DNA of 64,000 bases from Anaerolineales bacterium. GTDB taxonomy: Bacteria > Chloroflexota > Anaerolineae > Anaerolineales > DRMV01. A model generated the notes under the pieces. It searched no databases and was not told where the DNA came from. It saw nothing but the letters and a program-made list of their open reading frames with translations. Shown here piece by piece: positions 27,551 to 35,946 of the stretch. Each line of letters begins with the position of its first letter. The first letter of the stretch is position 1. Location of the stretch: the NCBI GenBank assembly GCA_026996855.1, contig JALWJZ010000103.1, positions 22,185 through 86,184 of the forward strand. Direction: 5' to 3'. The translations under genes and the position numbers were made by a program.

Positions 27551-28249
27551 ATGTGCACCCGCATTTCCCTGACGCTGGACCGGGAAAGCCTGGCCCGGGC
27601 CTTCCCCGAATTCGTGCCGCCCACCGAGTGGCGGCCCCGGTACAACCTCAGTCCCGGGCAGCCGGTGCTGGCGGTGCTGAACGACGGCGCGTACGCCATG
27701 CGCCCGGTGTTTTGGGGATGGCGCAAGCCCTGGGCGCCGGAGAAGCGGAGCCTGCTGGTGAACGCCCGTGCGGAGACCGCGCATCAAAAGCCCACCTTTC
27801 GCGAGGCCTTCCTCCGTCGGCGATGCCTGGTACTGGCCGACGGCTTTTACGAATGGAAGGACACGCCCCAGGGTAAGCGCCCCTGGCGTTTCACCCTGAA
27901 GGACGGCCGGCCCTTTGCCCTGGCCGGGTTGTGGGTGGAAGACCAACCCCTGCCCGACGGCACCACCGGCCCAGCCTGCCTGGTGTTGACGGTGGACGCC
28001 AACGCGCTGGTGGGGCGGATTCACCCGCGCATGCCCCTGGTGCTGCCCCGGAATATGTACGAGGTCTGGCTGGCCCCTCACGAGGTGGTGCCGTGGGACC
28101 TGAAACCCCTATTGCGACCCTATCCCGACGAGGGGATGCGTGCGCACCCTGTGAACCCGCGTTGCAACAACCCCCGCTTCGACGACCCCATCTGCGTCCA
28201 GCCTTACGAAGAGGGGGAAGCCCAGCAACCCGGTTTGTTTCACTCGTAG
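27551..28249 (+). CDS. SRAP (HMCES/YedK) abasic-site-protecting protein
   Basis: A 232-residue protein starting MCTRIS, so Cys2 would be the residue that crosslinks abasic sites after Met removal. Other family positions are NARAET, ADGFYEWK (catalytic Glu) and HPRMPLVL (His). Start ATG 27551 with TGGAGGTG upstream. The 3' end overlaps the convergent glycosyltransferase gene by 10 bp. Confidence 0.92.
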   Translation: MCTRISLTLDRESLARAFPEFVPPTEWRPRYNLSPGQPVLAVLNDGAYAMRPVFWGWRKPWAPEKRSLLVNARAETAHQKPTFREAFLRRRCLVLADGFYEWKDTPQGKRPWRFTLKDGRPFALAGLWVEDQPLPDGTTGPACLVLTVDANALVGRIHPRMPLVLPRNMYEVWLAPHEVVPWDLKPLLRPYPDEGMRAHPVNPRCNNPRFDDPICVQPYEEGEAQQPGLFHS

Positions 28250-29211
28250 TACAGGCGGAAGATGCGGTCGTACAGGGCCAGGAGCACCTTGCGTACCGGC
28301 CCCAGGTGGGCCAGGCGCCGCAGCAGCCCCGCTTGCCCCCGGGTTGCGGGCGCGGTCGTGGTGCCTCCCTTCCCCCGGAGAAAGTCGGGCAGGCGGTTGC
28401 CCATGTGGTCCACATACGGCCTGGGGGTCATGAGGCGCAGGTAGCCCTTTTCGTTCAGGGCCAGATCCAGCCGGGTGACGTCCGCGCCCATGGGGCGGTC
28501 GTAGGGGAGGGGGAGCACATCCAGCAGCGCGGCCTTGGGGGCCACGAACTGCCAGTGGCCCGCGCCGGCGATGGCTTCCACCCCGCGGTAGCGGATTTTC
28601 AACAGCCGCAGGTTTTCGTACGCCTGCCGGATGCGGTCTTCCGGGTGGCCCAGGCTGCGCTCGAAGGCGCGGAAGTCCTCCCACGCCAGGAAGCGGCCCC
28701 ATTCGGTTTCGGCCTCCGGCTCCCGTTCGGCCCAGGCCCGGGTGGCGGTCCAGCGCTCGGCCGCGTTGGGGAAGGGCCGCGCGGTGACCATGCCTACCCG
28801 GGGGAAGGCCTCCAGGATACGCAGGGAGGCCTCCAGCCAGCCGGGCCGGAAGTACACGTCGCTGTCCGCGTAGGCGACGATTTCCCCCGGCGCGGCAAGG
28901 AAGGCCATGTTCCAGGCACCCGTCTTTCCCAAATTGGCATGGGATAGCATGAGGTAATGAATTTTTCCTTCAAGATGGTATTGCTGAAGCACGGCTCGAG
29001 TGGTAGGTTCGCTCCCGTTGTCAAACACCAGCACTTCAAAAGAATTGGAACGAACACTCTCCCACAAGCTGGTCAGGCTGGCTTGAAAGACTTGCAAACT
29101 TTCCCGATAGTAACCTGCCAAATGCGGGATGTAGGTGACAAAAACTACGGTTACCCGGGCGGGAGCATGTGCTTGATGGGCTTGTTTGGCGGGGTTCTGT
29201 CCTACACGCAT
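28240..29211 (-). CDS. Family-2 glycosyltransferase
   Basis: A 323-residue protein from ATG 29211 with a GT-A fold: VTVVFVTYIPH, VLVFDNGS, HANLGKTGAWNMAF and the DxD motif ADSDVYFRPGW. It adds sugars to an unknown acceptor, probably in cell-surface glycans. Its start overlaps the end of the upstream transferase gene by 10 nt. The 673-residue ORF in the track is this gene plus upstream out-of-frame sequence. Confidence 0.88.
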   Translation of the reverse strand: MRVGQNPAKQAHQAHAPARVTVVFVTYIPHLAGYYRESLQVFQASLTSLWESVRSNSFEVLVFDNGSEPTTRAVLQQYHLEGKIHYLMLSHANLGKTGAWNMAFLAAPGEIVAYADSDVYFRPGWLEASLRILEAFPRVGMVTARPFPNAAERWTATRAWAEREPEAETEWGRFLAWEDFRAFERSLGHPEDRIRQAYENLRLLKIRYRGVEAIAGAGHWQFVAPKAALLDVLPLPYDRPMGADVTRLDLALNEKGYLRLMTPRPYVDHMGNRLPDFLRGKGGTTTAPATRGQAGLLRRLAHLGPVRKVLLALYDRIFRLYYE

Positions 29212-30146
29212 GGCCGCTCCATCCTGTAGTAGCCGCGCCACCAACCATCCCGGCTCAGCAGCGCGGCCTGCCATTTGCGGCGCACGATGCGAATCAAAAC
29301 CCGTTTCCACCCTCGCTCGGGGAAGCCGTCTTTGAGGAGCCACAGTTCCAGTCGGCGCAGGGGCTTCATGGGGTGCCAGGGCGCGGGGCGAAGGCCCTGG
29401 GGGTACAGGATGTGGGTGGCTTCCCATAGGGTATACATGCGGGCGTCGCCTCCGGCCAGGCGCACGTTCACCCGGCTTTCGGGCTGTTTGTAATGGGGCC
29501 TGCCGCCGGGCAGGTGGCGGTAATGGTGGTTTTGGTGCACCACGAAAACCGTCGGGGTACCGTCCACCATGCGCCAGCCCTGGGCTCGAGCGTTGTAGAC
29601 CATCCAGTTGTCCCACCCGGCCCGGCCGATGGCGAAATCGGGCATGTGCAGGGGCAGGCTTTTGGGGAAGAGGAAATAGTCCATGCCCGTGGGGTTCAGC
29701 CGGCCTTCCCGCAGGGCCCGCCGGGCCAGGTTTTGGGGCCAGGTGGTTTCGGAGAAATCCAGGTCTTCGGTCACGTCCAGGTCCCAGCGCCGCCCGGTGA
29801 CCAGGCTGAAGCCTCCCGCGCGTTCCAGCACCTCCACCGCGTGAAACAGGCAGGGGGTGAAGAGGATGTCCGCGTTGGCCAGCATGAGCCAGGGCGCGGT
29901 GGCCCGCTCGCGGGCCTGGTGGAGGATGTCGGAGAGCAGCGGGGTGCCCTGGGCGTTGCGCCGCACCCGGGGCAGGTACACCAGGCCCAACTCCCGGGCG
30001 ATGGCTTCCGCCCCATCTTCGTCGCCGAAGACCAGCACCTCCAGGCCCAGGGCCTTCCAGTTGCGCAGCGCGTTGGCCTGAATGCGCCGGATGTGGGGGT
30101 CGGTGAAGGGCTTGGGCGAGGTGGCCACGGTGATGCGGGGAGTCAT
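29202..30146 (-). CDS. Glycosyltransferase-like protein
   Basis: A 314-residue protein starting MTPRITVATSPKPFTDPHIRRIQANALRNW with VLVFGDEDGAE, WLMLANADILF (DxD-like NAD) and GWDNWMVYNA. Fold and layout fit a nucleotide-sugar transferase; acceptor unknown. Its ATG overlaps the gltX stop by ATGA, and the next transferase follows, so gltX and the two transferases form one unit. Confidence 0.75.
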   Translation of the reverse strand: MTPRITVATSPKPFTDPHIRRIQANALRNWKALGLEVLVFGDEDGAEAIARELGLVYLPRVRRNAQGTPLLSDILHQARERATAPWLMLANADILFTPCLFHAVEVLERAGGFSLVTGRRWDLDVTEDLDFSETTWPQNLARRALREGRLNPTGMDYFLFPKSLPLHMPDFAIGRAGWDNWMVYNARAQGWRMVDGTPTVFVVHQNHHYRHLPGGRPHYKQPESRVNVRLAGGDARMYTLWEATHILYPQGLRPAPWHPMKPLRRLELWLLKDGFPERGWKRVLIRIVRRKWQAALLSRDGWWRGYYRMERPCV

Positions 30147-31702
30147 GCCGGGGCTGCCTCCGAAGCATCGGTTTGGGAAGCCAGCATCCCGGCCAGTACC
30201 TCCAGGCCCTGGCGGAGCCAGCGCAGGGTCCGCGCTTTGCCCAGCAAGGCCAGAGTTTCAAAGAGGGGCGGGCTGACCCCGCGGCCGGTTACGGCCACCC
30301 GTACCGCGCTGAAGAGTTTGCGGGGCTTCAGCCCCAATTCTTCCGAAAGGGCGCGCAATGCGGCTTCCAAATTTTCCGCGTTCCAGGGGTCCACCTCTTG
30401 CAGCCGCTGGTACACCTTTTGCAATGCCCGGTACGCGGTGGCCAGGTCCAGTTTTACCTTCTTGTGCCGCACCAGGAATTCCTCAAAGGCTTCGGGGGTG
30501 TGCTGGATGTCTTCCTCGAAGAAGAAACCGGCCAGCCGGGGGGCATCGGCCAGGGTGTGAATGCGGGTTTGGATGAGGGGCACGATGGGTAGCAGGTCTT
30601 CCGCGGTCACGTGGGTGTACCCGGCCTTGTGGAAGAAGGGCACCAATCGGCGGGCCAGGTCTTCCGGGGAAAGGGCGCGCAGGTGCAGGCCGTTGAAATG
30701 GTCCAGTTTGTCGAAATTGACCGCCGCGGGGGAGGGCTTGAGCCGCTCCAGGGAGAACTTCTCGATGAGGTCCTGCATGGTGAAAAACTCGGTGCGGTCG
30801 TCATAGCTCCAGCCCATGAGGGCAATCCAGTTGTTGATGGCCTCGGGCAGGTACCCGGCTTCCCGCAAATCCCGGATGAACACGCCCGCGTAGCCCATTT
30901 TGCGGATTTCTTCCATATCCCGTTTGCTGATTTTGCCCTTACCGCTGGGCTTGAGGAAGGTGGAGAGGTGCACCCATACGGGCTCTTCCCAGCCGAAGGC
31001 CCGGTAGAGGTGCACGTGCAGGGGAAAGGTGGACAGCCATTCGGCCCCTCGCAGCACATGGGTGATGCGCATCAGGTGGTCGTCCACCACCACGGCCAGG
31101 TGATAGGTGGGCAGGCCGTCGGACTTGAGCAGGATGTAGTCGTCGATGTCCTTGTTGGCCACGGTGATGGGGCCGCGGATGAAGTCGTGGCCGGTGATGG
31201 TACCTTCGCGCGGGGCTTTGAAGCGCACCACGTGGGGTTCCCCGGCTTCCACCCGTTTTCGGGCCTCTTCGGGGTCCAGGCGGCGGCAGTGGCCGTCGTA
31301 GCGGGGCGGCAGGCCCAGTTTGCGCTGCCTTTCCCGCATTCGGCGCAGGCGCTCGGGGGTGCAGAAGCAGTAGTACGCGTGGCCCTTTTTCACCAACTCT
31401 TCCGCGTATTTGCGGTACAGGTGGGCCCGCTGGCTCTGGCGGTAAGGGCCGTACGGCCCGCCCACGTCGGGGCCTTCGTCCCAGTGAATGCCGAGCCAGC
31501 GCAGGCCTTCCATCAAATCCTCTTCCGAGCCGGGCACGTAGCGCTTGCGGTCGGTGTCTTCGATGCGCAGGAGGAACTGCCCGCCGGTCTTCCGGGCCAG
31601 CAAGAAGGAGAACAGCGCGGCGCGAGCGCCGCCGATGTGCAGCCATCCCGTAGGGGAAGGGGCGAAACGGGTGCGCGCGGGGCCTTGCATGGAGTGGGTC
31701 AT
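30143..31702 (-). CDS. gltX: Glutamyl-tRNA synthetase
   Basis: A 519-residue class I synthetase. The HIGH motif is PTGWLHIGGAR, LLRIEDTDRKRYVPGSE follows, and the KMSKS motif reads GKISKRD. CFCTPERLRRMRERQ lies in the zinc-region position but keeps only part of the Cys set. Start ATG 31702 (GAGG upstream) replaces the 37-codon longer ORF. Before integration of the element it would have lain directly downstream of the tRNA-Ser gene. Confidence 0.95.
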   Translation of the reverse strand: MTHSMQGPARTRFAPSPTGWLHIGGARAALFSFLLARKTGGQFLLRIEDTDRKRYVPGSEEDLMEGLRWLGIHWDEGPDVGGPYGPYRQSQRAHLYRKYAEELVKKGHAYYCFCTPERLRRMRERQRKLGLPPRYDGHCRRLDPEEARKRVEAGEPHVVRFKAPREGTITGHDFIRGPITVANKDIDDYILLKSDGLPTYHLAVVVDDHLMRITHVLRGAEWLSTFPLHVHLYRAFGWEEPVWVHLSTFLKPSGKGKISKRDMEEIRKMGYAGVFIRDLREAGYLPEAINNWIALMGWSYDDRTEFFTMQDLIEKFSLERLKPSPAAVNFDKLDHFNGLHLRALSPEDLARRLVPFFHKAGYTHVTAEDLLPIVPLIQTRIHTLADAPRLAGFFFEEDIQHTPEAFEEFLVRHKKVKLDLATAYRALQKVYQRLQEVDPWNAENLEAALRALSEELGLKPRKLFSAVRVAVTGRGVSPPLFETLALLGKARTLRWLRQGLEVLAGMLASQTDASEAAPA

Positions 31703-31822
31703 GGCGTTTCCTCGGGTGTAAAGAGTTGGCTGCCAAAGGGTATGTACCCTTTGGCAACGGAATTTCGATGGGTCAAAGCCCAACAGGGCGTTGCGGTACT
31801 TTCCAGGCGGCAAAACAAAAAA

Positions 31823-31886
31823 CAGGCGGAGGGAGCGGGATTCGAACCCGCGGTGGGCGCGAGGCCCACAGGGGATTTCAAGTCCC
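31823..31886 (-). other. attL: displaced 3' fragment of tRNA-Ser
   Basis: A 64-bp sequence identical, except at 31859 (G for C), to 60653-60716 inside the intact tRNA-Ser(TGA). It covers the anticodon loop through the 3' end. The 5' half of the tRNA is missing, so this is the left end of the integrated element and not a functional tRNA. Confidence 0.92.
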
Positions 31887-31908
31887 GAAGCCGCCAGGTG
31901 GCTCTATT

Positions 31909-32742
31909 TTACCGCAAAAGAAAGCGGTTGAAACGTCTGTGAAACTCTTGCAGTTCTTGCGTTGCAAAACGCCCGTAAAAGTGGACGGTGACGTAAATCG
32001 TACTGTGTCCCATCAACTGGCTGAGCATAGCCAGGTTTCCCCCGTTTTCCAGAATTCGCCGTGCGAAGGCATGGCGGAACGCGTGCGGATTCCATCGCTT
32101 CACTCCAGCCCGTCTCCCAATATCCCGGAGTACGTGATAAATCGTCCACTTGGAGAGTACGAAGACGCGCGGGTCATCCGTCTGGGGTCGCTCGCGAAGC
32201 CAATCCTCCAAGGCCTTCCGTGTGGCTTCTCCAAAGAAGACGAAACGCGAGCGCTCCCCCTTCTCGTAGACCAATGCTCTGCCTGCATCCAGATCCAGGT
32301 TGTCCAGGGTGAGGGTGGCCACACCGTTCAGTCGCGCCCCAGTATCGGCGAAAAAGAGCACCAGTGCGCGCTCACGGGCGTTTCGGCAAGCCCGGAGCAT
32401 TTTCAGGATGTCCTCATCGGAGATGGCCTTGGGGGGTTGGTTGGGCAACGTCGGGAAAGCGATTCGCTCCATAGGGTTGCGTTCTATCAAACCTTCACGG
32501 TAGGCCCAACGGAAGAAGCGCCTCCAGGTTCGCAAGTAACCGTGGAGTGTGCTGACGGCCAGGCCGCGCTTTTGAAGTTCCTGATACCGATTCTGCAAAT
32601 CAATGTGAGTAACCTCTGACAACTCCCGTTCGAACAAAGGTTGCAAACTGCTCTGGAGCCGTTTTTTGTACCACTTCCGGGTGGCTTCCGATTGGACGGT
32701 GAGGCTTTCGAAGAAAAGCCTGAGTGCCTCCTTGACGCGCAT
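31909..32742 (-). CDS. Tyrosine integrase of the element
   Basis: A 277-residue recombinase with an N-terminal SAM-like core-binding domain (~1-95) and a catalytic domain. Catalytic positions: Arg in DTGARLNGV, HAFRHAFARR, MGHSTIYVTVHFYGRF with the candidate nucleophile Tyr. Glu after the first Arg motif is replaced (LNGV instead of the usual GE). ATG 32742 has GGAGGTG. It lies 22 bp from attL, so it very likely performs integration into tRNA-Ser. Confidence 0.93.
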   Translation of the reverse strand: MRVKEALRLFFESLTVQSEATRKWYKKRLQSSLQPLFERELSEVTHIDLQNRYQELQKRGLAVSTLHGYLRTWRRFFRWAYREGLIERNPMERIAFPTLPNQPPKAISDEDILKMLRACRNARERALVLFFADTGARLNGVATLTLDNLDLDAGRALVYEKGERSRFVFFGEATRKALEDWLRERPQTDDPRVFVLSKWTIYHVLRDIGRRAGVKRWNPHAFRHAFARRILENGGNLAMLSQLMGHSTIYVTVHFYGRFATQELQEFHRRFNRFLLR

Positions 32743-32797
32743 GACCCACCTCCAGCGCTAATTATGTGGAGATAGGGAGGCAAATAAGGTGTGCCCT

Positions 32798-32830
32798 AAA
32801 AAAGAAACCCCGCGGCCGATAGCCGCGGGG
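32798..32830 (-). terminator. Terminator of the toxin-antitoxin unit
   Basis: CCCCGCGGC-CGATA-GCCGCGGGG; the minus strand continues TTTCTTTTTTAG. Confidence 0.85.
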
Positions 32831-32851
32831 TCGGACACACAAGAACAACGG

Positions 32852-33109
32852 TCAGCGGTACGCTTCGCGCCGGTGGACCACAGCGTGCACGTACACCCGC
32901 TTTTCGGCGTCGTTTATGTCGTAGAGAATGCGGTACGGGCCAACGCGCAGCCTGTAGGTGTTTTCCTGGCCGCGCAATTTTTTCACGCCGGGAGGGCGGG
33001 GGTCTTCTTGGAGGGCTTGGAGGATTTGTTTAATGCGAGATACATAGTGAGCGGGTACCCGGTCCAAGTCTTTGTAGACCGACCGGTGTACCTCAACCCG
33101 ATACTTCAC
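32852..33109 (-). CDS. RelE/ParE-superfamily toxin
   Basis: An 85-residue protein, MKYRVEVHRSVYKDLDRVPAHYVSRI then KKLRGQENTYRLRVGPYRILYDI, the standard RelE/ParE pattern. RelE-type toxins cleave mRNA and ParE types poison gyrase; which applies is not clear. Overlaps the antitoxin gene by 17 nt. Probably stabilises the element in the host. Confidence 0.9.
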   Translation of the reverse strand: MKYRVEVHRSVYKDLDRVPAHYVSRIKQILQALQEDPRPPGVKKLRGQENTYRLRVGPYRILYDINDAEKRVYVHAVVHRREAYR

Positions 33110-33296
33110 GGGCGCCCCCCATTTCTAAGCCCTCCAAGAATTCCTCCAAAGGCACGTAATTGGGGGCCTGTTTTCGAGCCTGGACCACCAACATGTCCAG
33201 GATGTCCTCCCATAGTTCAGGGTCCACCAAAACCCAGGTTTTTCCCTGGGCATCGCGCACCCATCGCGTTTGGGTTTCCAGGCGTTCTTCCAGCAT
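33093..33296 (-). CDS. Antitoxin partner of the RelE/ParE-like toxin
   Basis: A 67-residue protein from ATG 33296 (GGAGGAAGTGTT upstream): MLEERLETQTRWVRDAQGK, then LVDPELWEDILDMLVVQARK, ending in an acidic tail (EEFLEGLEMG) expected to bind the toxin. The track shows it only inside a longer spurious ORF. Confidence 0.8.
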   Translation of the reverse strand: MLEERLETQTRWVRDAQGKTWVLVDPELWEDILDMLVVQARKQAPNYVPLEEFLEGLEMGGAREVSG

Positions 33297-33361
33297 AACA
33301 CTTCCTCCTTTTGGCTTTGGGCTTCCATGGGAGCATTGTACCGCAAGGGACCCTTGAGATA

Positions 33362-33389
33362 AAGAAAACCCGCGGCGGGTGGCCGCGGG
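33362..33389 (-). terminator. Terminator of the SWIM-protein transcription unit
   Basis: CCCGCGGC-GGGTG-GCCGCGGG, with TTTTCTTT following on the minus strand. It also has ATTTTTG on the plus side. Confidence 0.75.
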
Positions 33390-33414
33390 GGATTTTTGTG
33401 CGCAGGCGGGTGGC

Positions 33415-34290
33415 CTACGCGTTGGGAAAGACGGCCTTGTTGATGTCTGCATTGTGCATGGCGTGCAGGGCGCGCGCCTTGCGCTGGATGGCTCGACCAT
33501 AGCCGTCCTTGGGTTGGTAGTTCTCCGCCAACCATCGGATGTAGTCGGGGTCCTCTTGAGCAATTTGCTCAAGCGTTTTCCCCTTGTGCTTCCCGAAACC
33601 CATGGTGAACGGCTTCTTGTCATTCCGCTGGTCCTGAGTGGACGGGCGGGATTGCAGGGCTTCGGGATGGTGCTGGCGGAGAAAGTCACGGGCCACTTCG
33701 GCCCATTTGCCCGGCGCATAGGGCGAGGTGGCCAACCAGCGCACATACCCCGGTGCTTCAGCCCAGACCCGGGCCAGGGTCTTGCCCACGTGCTTGCCGA
33801 AGTCCAGCACACGGGAGCCGGGGTCTTCCTGGGGCTTTTGGGCTTCTGTGGTCTGCCGGGCTTGCGGCTGTGCGGGCTGGGGTTGCCCCCCATCCTGCCA
33901 TCCCAGGGCTGCGGTGAGTATCTCTGCCAGGTGGATGTGCTTGCACCGCACGGCCCGGTTGATGAAGTCCGGGCATCCGCAGGTGGCCTCGGGCTCCAGT
34001 TCCACCAGGTACGCTTTCCCGTCGCCGTTCTCGATGACGAAGGCCACGGGGCGCACCCGATAGCGGCCTTCGGCCAGGCCCTGCAGGGCCCGCTGACGCC
34101 GGACCTGGATGGGGTCGGCCTGTTGCTTTTGGGGCTTTTGGACTTGCGGCTTTTGCGTGGTCATGGCAGCACCTCCACTTTGGGATTTGGGCTTCAGGCT
34201 TTGAACGAAGGCGTTCCAGGCTTCACGGGCTTTGGGGTCCCAGGGGTCCTCGAACCCACTGGCGATGAGCCAGGCTTTCACCGCAGCCAT
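33415..34290 (-). CDS. SWIM zinc-finger protein with two FGKHxGK repeats
   Basis: A 291-residue protein. Residues ~75-125 hold a SWIM-type zinc site (CGCPDFINRAVRCKHIH). Two similar modules follow near 155 and 230: LDFGKHVGKTLARVWAEAPGYVRWLA and MGFGKHKGKTLEQIAQEDPDYIRWLA, resembling the small module at the C-terminus of some exonuclease X and DUF3820 proteins. Likely nucleic-acid binding. Two starts have good ribosome sites: ATG 34290 (GGAGGAAAGCC) and in-frame ATG 34164 (GGAGGTGCTGCC), so a shorter 249-residue form is possible. Confidence 0.7.
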   Translation of the reverse strand: MAAVKAWLIASGFEDPWDPKAREAWNAFVQSLKPKSQSGGAAMTTQKPQVQKPQKQQADPIQVRRQRALQGLAEGRYRVRPVAFVIENGDGKAYLVELEPEATCGCPDFINRAVRCKHIHLAEILTAALGWQDGGQPQPAQPQARQTTEAQKPQEDPGSRVLDFGKHVGKTLARVWAEAPGYVRWLATSPYAPGKWAEVARDFLRQHHPEALQSRPSTQDQRNDKKPFTMGFGKHKGKTLEQIAQEDPDYIRWLAENYQPKDGYGRAIQRKARALHAMHNADINKAVFPNA

Positions 34291-34603
34291 GGCTTTCCTC
34301 CAGTTCCTGGGACCGCACCTCGGCCTCGAAGGCCAGGGTGTCCCAGAATTCCCTCTGGGCTTTGGGGTCGGTGGGCTTCAGGCGCTCGGCCAGGGCCAGC
34401 ACCAGGAAGGCCCGACGGTGGGCGGTGAAGGTGGCCACCTGCCGCAGCAGGTCCATGATGTCCCTGGTGCGGTTGATGACGAGATGGTGGATGAGCTCCG
34501 GGTGCTCCTCTTCCACCTTCACCAGGCCCTCGATGTCCTGCCAGAGGCCCTCCAGGCGGACCAGGAAACCCGGGGCTTCCCAGCGCTCGAACAGGGGCTT
34601 CAT
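34223..34603 (-). CDS. Hypothetical protein, 126 aa
   Basis: MKPLFERWEAPGFLVRLEGLWQDIEGLVKVEEEHPELIHHLVI and an Arg/Leu-rich helical middle suggest an all-alpha cytosolic protein. GGGAGGGAAAGCC precedes ATG 34603. It starts in an ATGA overlap with the upstream gene and overlaps the SWIM gene by 68 nt. No family recognised. Confidence 0.6.
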   Translation of the reverse strand: MKPLFERWEAPGFLVRLEGLWQDIEGLVKVEEEHPELIHHLVINRTRDIMDLLRQVATFTAHRRAFLVLALAERLKPTDPKAQREFWDTLAFEAEVRSQELEESHGCGESLAHRQWVRGPLGPQSP

Positions 34604-35091
34604 GGCTTTCCCTCCCGGTCAGAATTTGGGCTTTGGGGGATGGGCGTGGGCTTCCCCCATCCCATGAAACCGAACTCATCGTGGAAGTGGGCGACCAGGA
34701 TGTGCTTTCGGCTTTCACAGAAACGGCATAAGCGGCGCACCACGAGGGGGATCCGGGTGGCGCTTCCCTCCCGGACCTGGGCGCTCCACAGGGGCTTTTC
34801 GATGACCCACTGCTCCTGCCGCATCCCGTTGTCCACCAGGACCGTTGTTCCGGGTGCCAGGACCGCGATGTGGATGCGGTCGCGGACCCCGGCGGTCACG
34901 ACGTCCTGGTGGAACACCTGCTGGAAGCAGGTGGGGCACAGGGCATGGGTTCCCCAGGCGACCGGCACGGGCCGGATGGTGACCTCGGCATTGCAGAGGT
35001 CGCAGAGGACCTCGGCGATGACCGGGCCTTCTTCCAGCACCTCACCGGTGAGGGGGGCCAGCACCTTCCACGCGGTGCGCGGGCCCAGCAT
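34600..35091 (-). CDS. Putative zinc-ribbon protein, 163 aa
   Basis: From ATG 35091 the protein has LCDLCNAEV...ALCPTCFQQVF (two CxxC pairs) and later RLCRFCESRKH, suggesting one or two zinc sites. I prefer 35091 to the track start at 35217 because the extension would translate the nested hairpins. Function unknown. Confidence 0.6.
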   Translation of the reverse strand: MLGPRTAWKVLAPLTGEVLEEGPVIAEVLCDLCNAEVTIRPVPVAWGTHALCPTCFQQVFHQDVVTAGVRDRIHIAVLAPGTTVLVDNGMRQEQWVIEKPLWSAQVREGSATRIPLVVRRLCRFCESRKHILVAHFHDEFGFMGWGKPTPIPQSPNSDREGKP

Positions 35092-35125
35092 CTTCCAGAC
35101 GACCTGGCTTTGGGCTTTTTGGTGC

Positions 35126-35175
35126 GGGGCGCACCGGGAAAAAGCCGCGTCCGCGGCATCTTCCCGGTGCGCCCC
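35126..35175 (-). repeat. Nested hairpin A
   Basis: The outer arms GGGGCGCACCGGGAA/TTCCCGGTGCGCCCC (15 bp) enclose an inner stem GCCGCG/CGCGGC. On the minus strand the inner stem is followed by TTTTT, giving a terminator inside a larger hairpin. The partner copy B is 8 bp away. Confidence 0.85.
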
Positions 35176-35183
35176 ATAGGGCA

Positions 35184-35233
35184 GGGGTGTCCTGGGAAAA
35201 AGCCGCGTTCGCGGCATCTTCCCAGGACACCCC
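35184..35233 (-). repeat. Nested hairpin B
   Basis: Same 20-nt core as hairpin A (one base different) but different outer arms, GGGGTGTCCTGGGAA/TTCCCAGGACACCCC, again perfectly paired. A further 10-bp hairpin GTCCGCTTCC/GGAAGCGGAC follows at 35237-35264. Confidence 0.85.
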
Positions 35234-35301
35234 TTTGTCCGCTTCCCGGAACCTGGAAGCGGACGGGCCGGCTATTCGGCTGTCAAGGTGCCGGGAAACG
35301 C

Positions 35302-35392
35302 AAAACGCCCCACGCCGAAGCGGTCAGGCTTCGACATGGGGCTTTCGTGCTTTCATAGAAAAAGCCCAAAGCCACATCGGGCTTTGGGCTTT
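35302..35392 (-). terminator. Two tandem intrinsic terminators downstream of the OB-fold gene
   Basis: The first reached on the minus strand is AAAGCCCAAAGCC/GGCTTTGGGCTTT (35361-35392) with TTTTTC. The second is GCCCCA..GAAGC/GCTTC..TGGGGC (35307-35342) with TTTT. The stretch 35092-35469 holds only these hairpins and no gene. Confidence 0.75.
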
Positions 35393-35469
35393 GGAGGCTT
35401 TGCGGGGCTTTGCGGAGTGCGAGAGTGCTTGGGTTCAGGCTTTTCCGGTCGAAAAGGATTATAGCGAAG

Positions 35470-35799
35470 TCATTTCAGGGTTTCAACCTTCTCGGCGATG
35501 ATGACGTTGGCCGCACGGGGGATGAGTACATGGCGCAGGTGCTCAGGCAGGGCGTCCTGGGGCAGCACCCGGCGCACCAGTTGGGCCAGGGGCTGTGTGA
35601 AGTCATAGGAGCCGAGTTTGCCTTCGACCCGGATGACCTGGCCTTTTTTCACCTCAGCGCCGTTAGGGAGCCAGACGGTGACGTAGTAGTCCTCGGTGTC
35701 GGTGCGGTGATTGAGGCGGGCCCAGGTGAGCCTGCGGCCCGCATGAGGGGCCTTCCACACTTTGACCACCTTGCCGGTGAACGTGACCTGGTTTTCCAT
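35470..35799 (-). CDS. Probable OB-fold (SSB-like) protein, 109 aa
   Basis: MENQVTFTGKVVKVWKAP, then YYVTVWLPNGAEVKKGQVIRVEGKLGSYDF and ANVIIAEKVE show alternating beta strands with a Gly-Lys-L OB-fold-like core. AAGGAGGTG precedes ATG 35799. Possibly a single-strand DNA-binding accessory; no close family recognised. Confidence 0.5.
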   Translation of the reverse strand: MENQVTFTGKVVKVWKAPHAGRRLTWARLNHRTDTEDYYVTVWLPNGAEVKKGQVIRVEGKLGSYDFTQPLAQLVRRVLPQDALPEHLRHVLIPRAANVIIAEKVETLK

Positions 35800-35852
35800 A
35801 CGGCACCTCCTTCAGGCTTTGGATGGCCCTGTCAGGTCCTGCCGGATTGTGT

Positions 35853-35912
35853 CGCACAAGGGGCCTTGTGCGTCGCAAGAGGGGCTTTCACGCCGCGAAA
35901 AGCCCCGTTTTT
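35853..35912. repeat. Two hairpins in the gap 35800-35946
   Basis: CGCACAAGG-GG-CCTTGTGCG (35853-35872) and GGGGCTTT/AAAGCCCC (35881-35906) followed by GTTTTT on the plus strand, where no gene ends. Role unknown; could be leader elements of the OB-fold gene or part of a transfer origin. Confidence 0.5.
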
Positions 35913-35946
35913 GGCCCGTAACGCCGGAAAAACGTGTCGTACAATG

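Noticed and set aside
31823-31886. A second tRNA-Ser gene
   Set aside because: Only the 3' half is present; the upstream sequence does not form acceptor or D arms.
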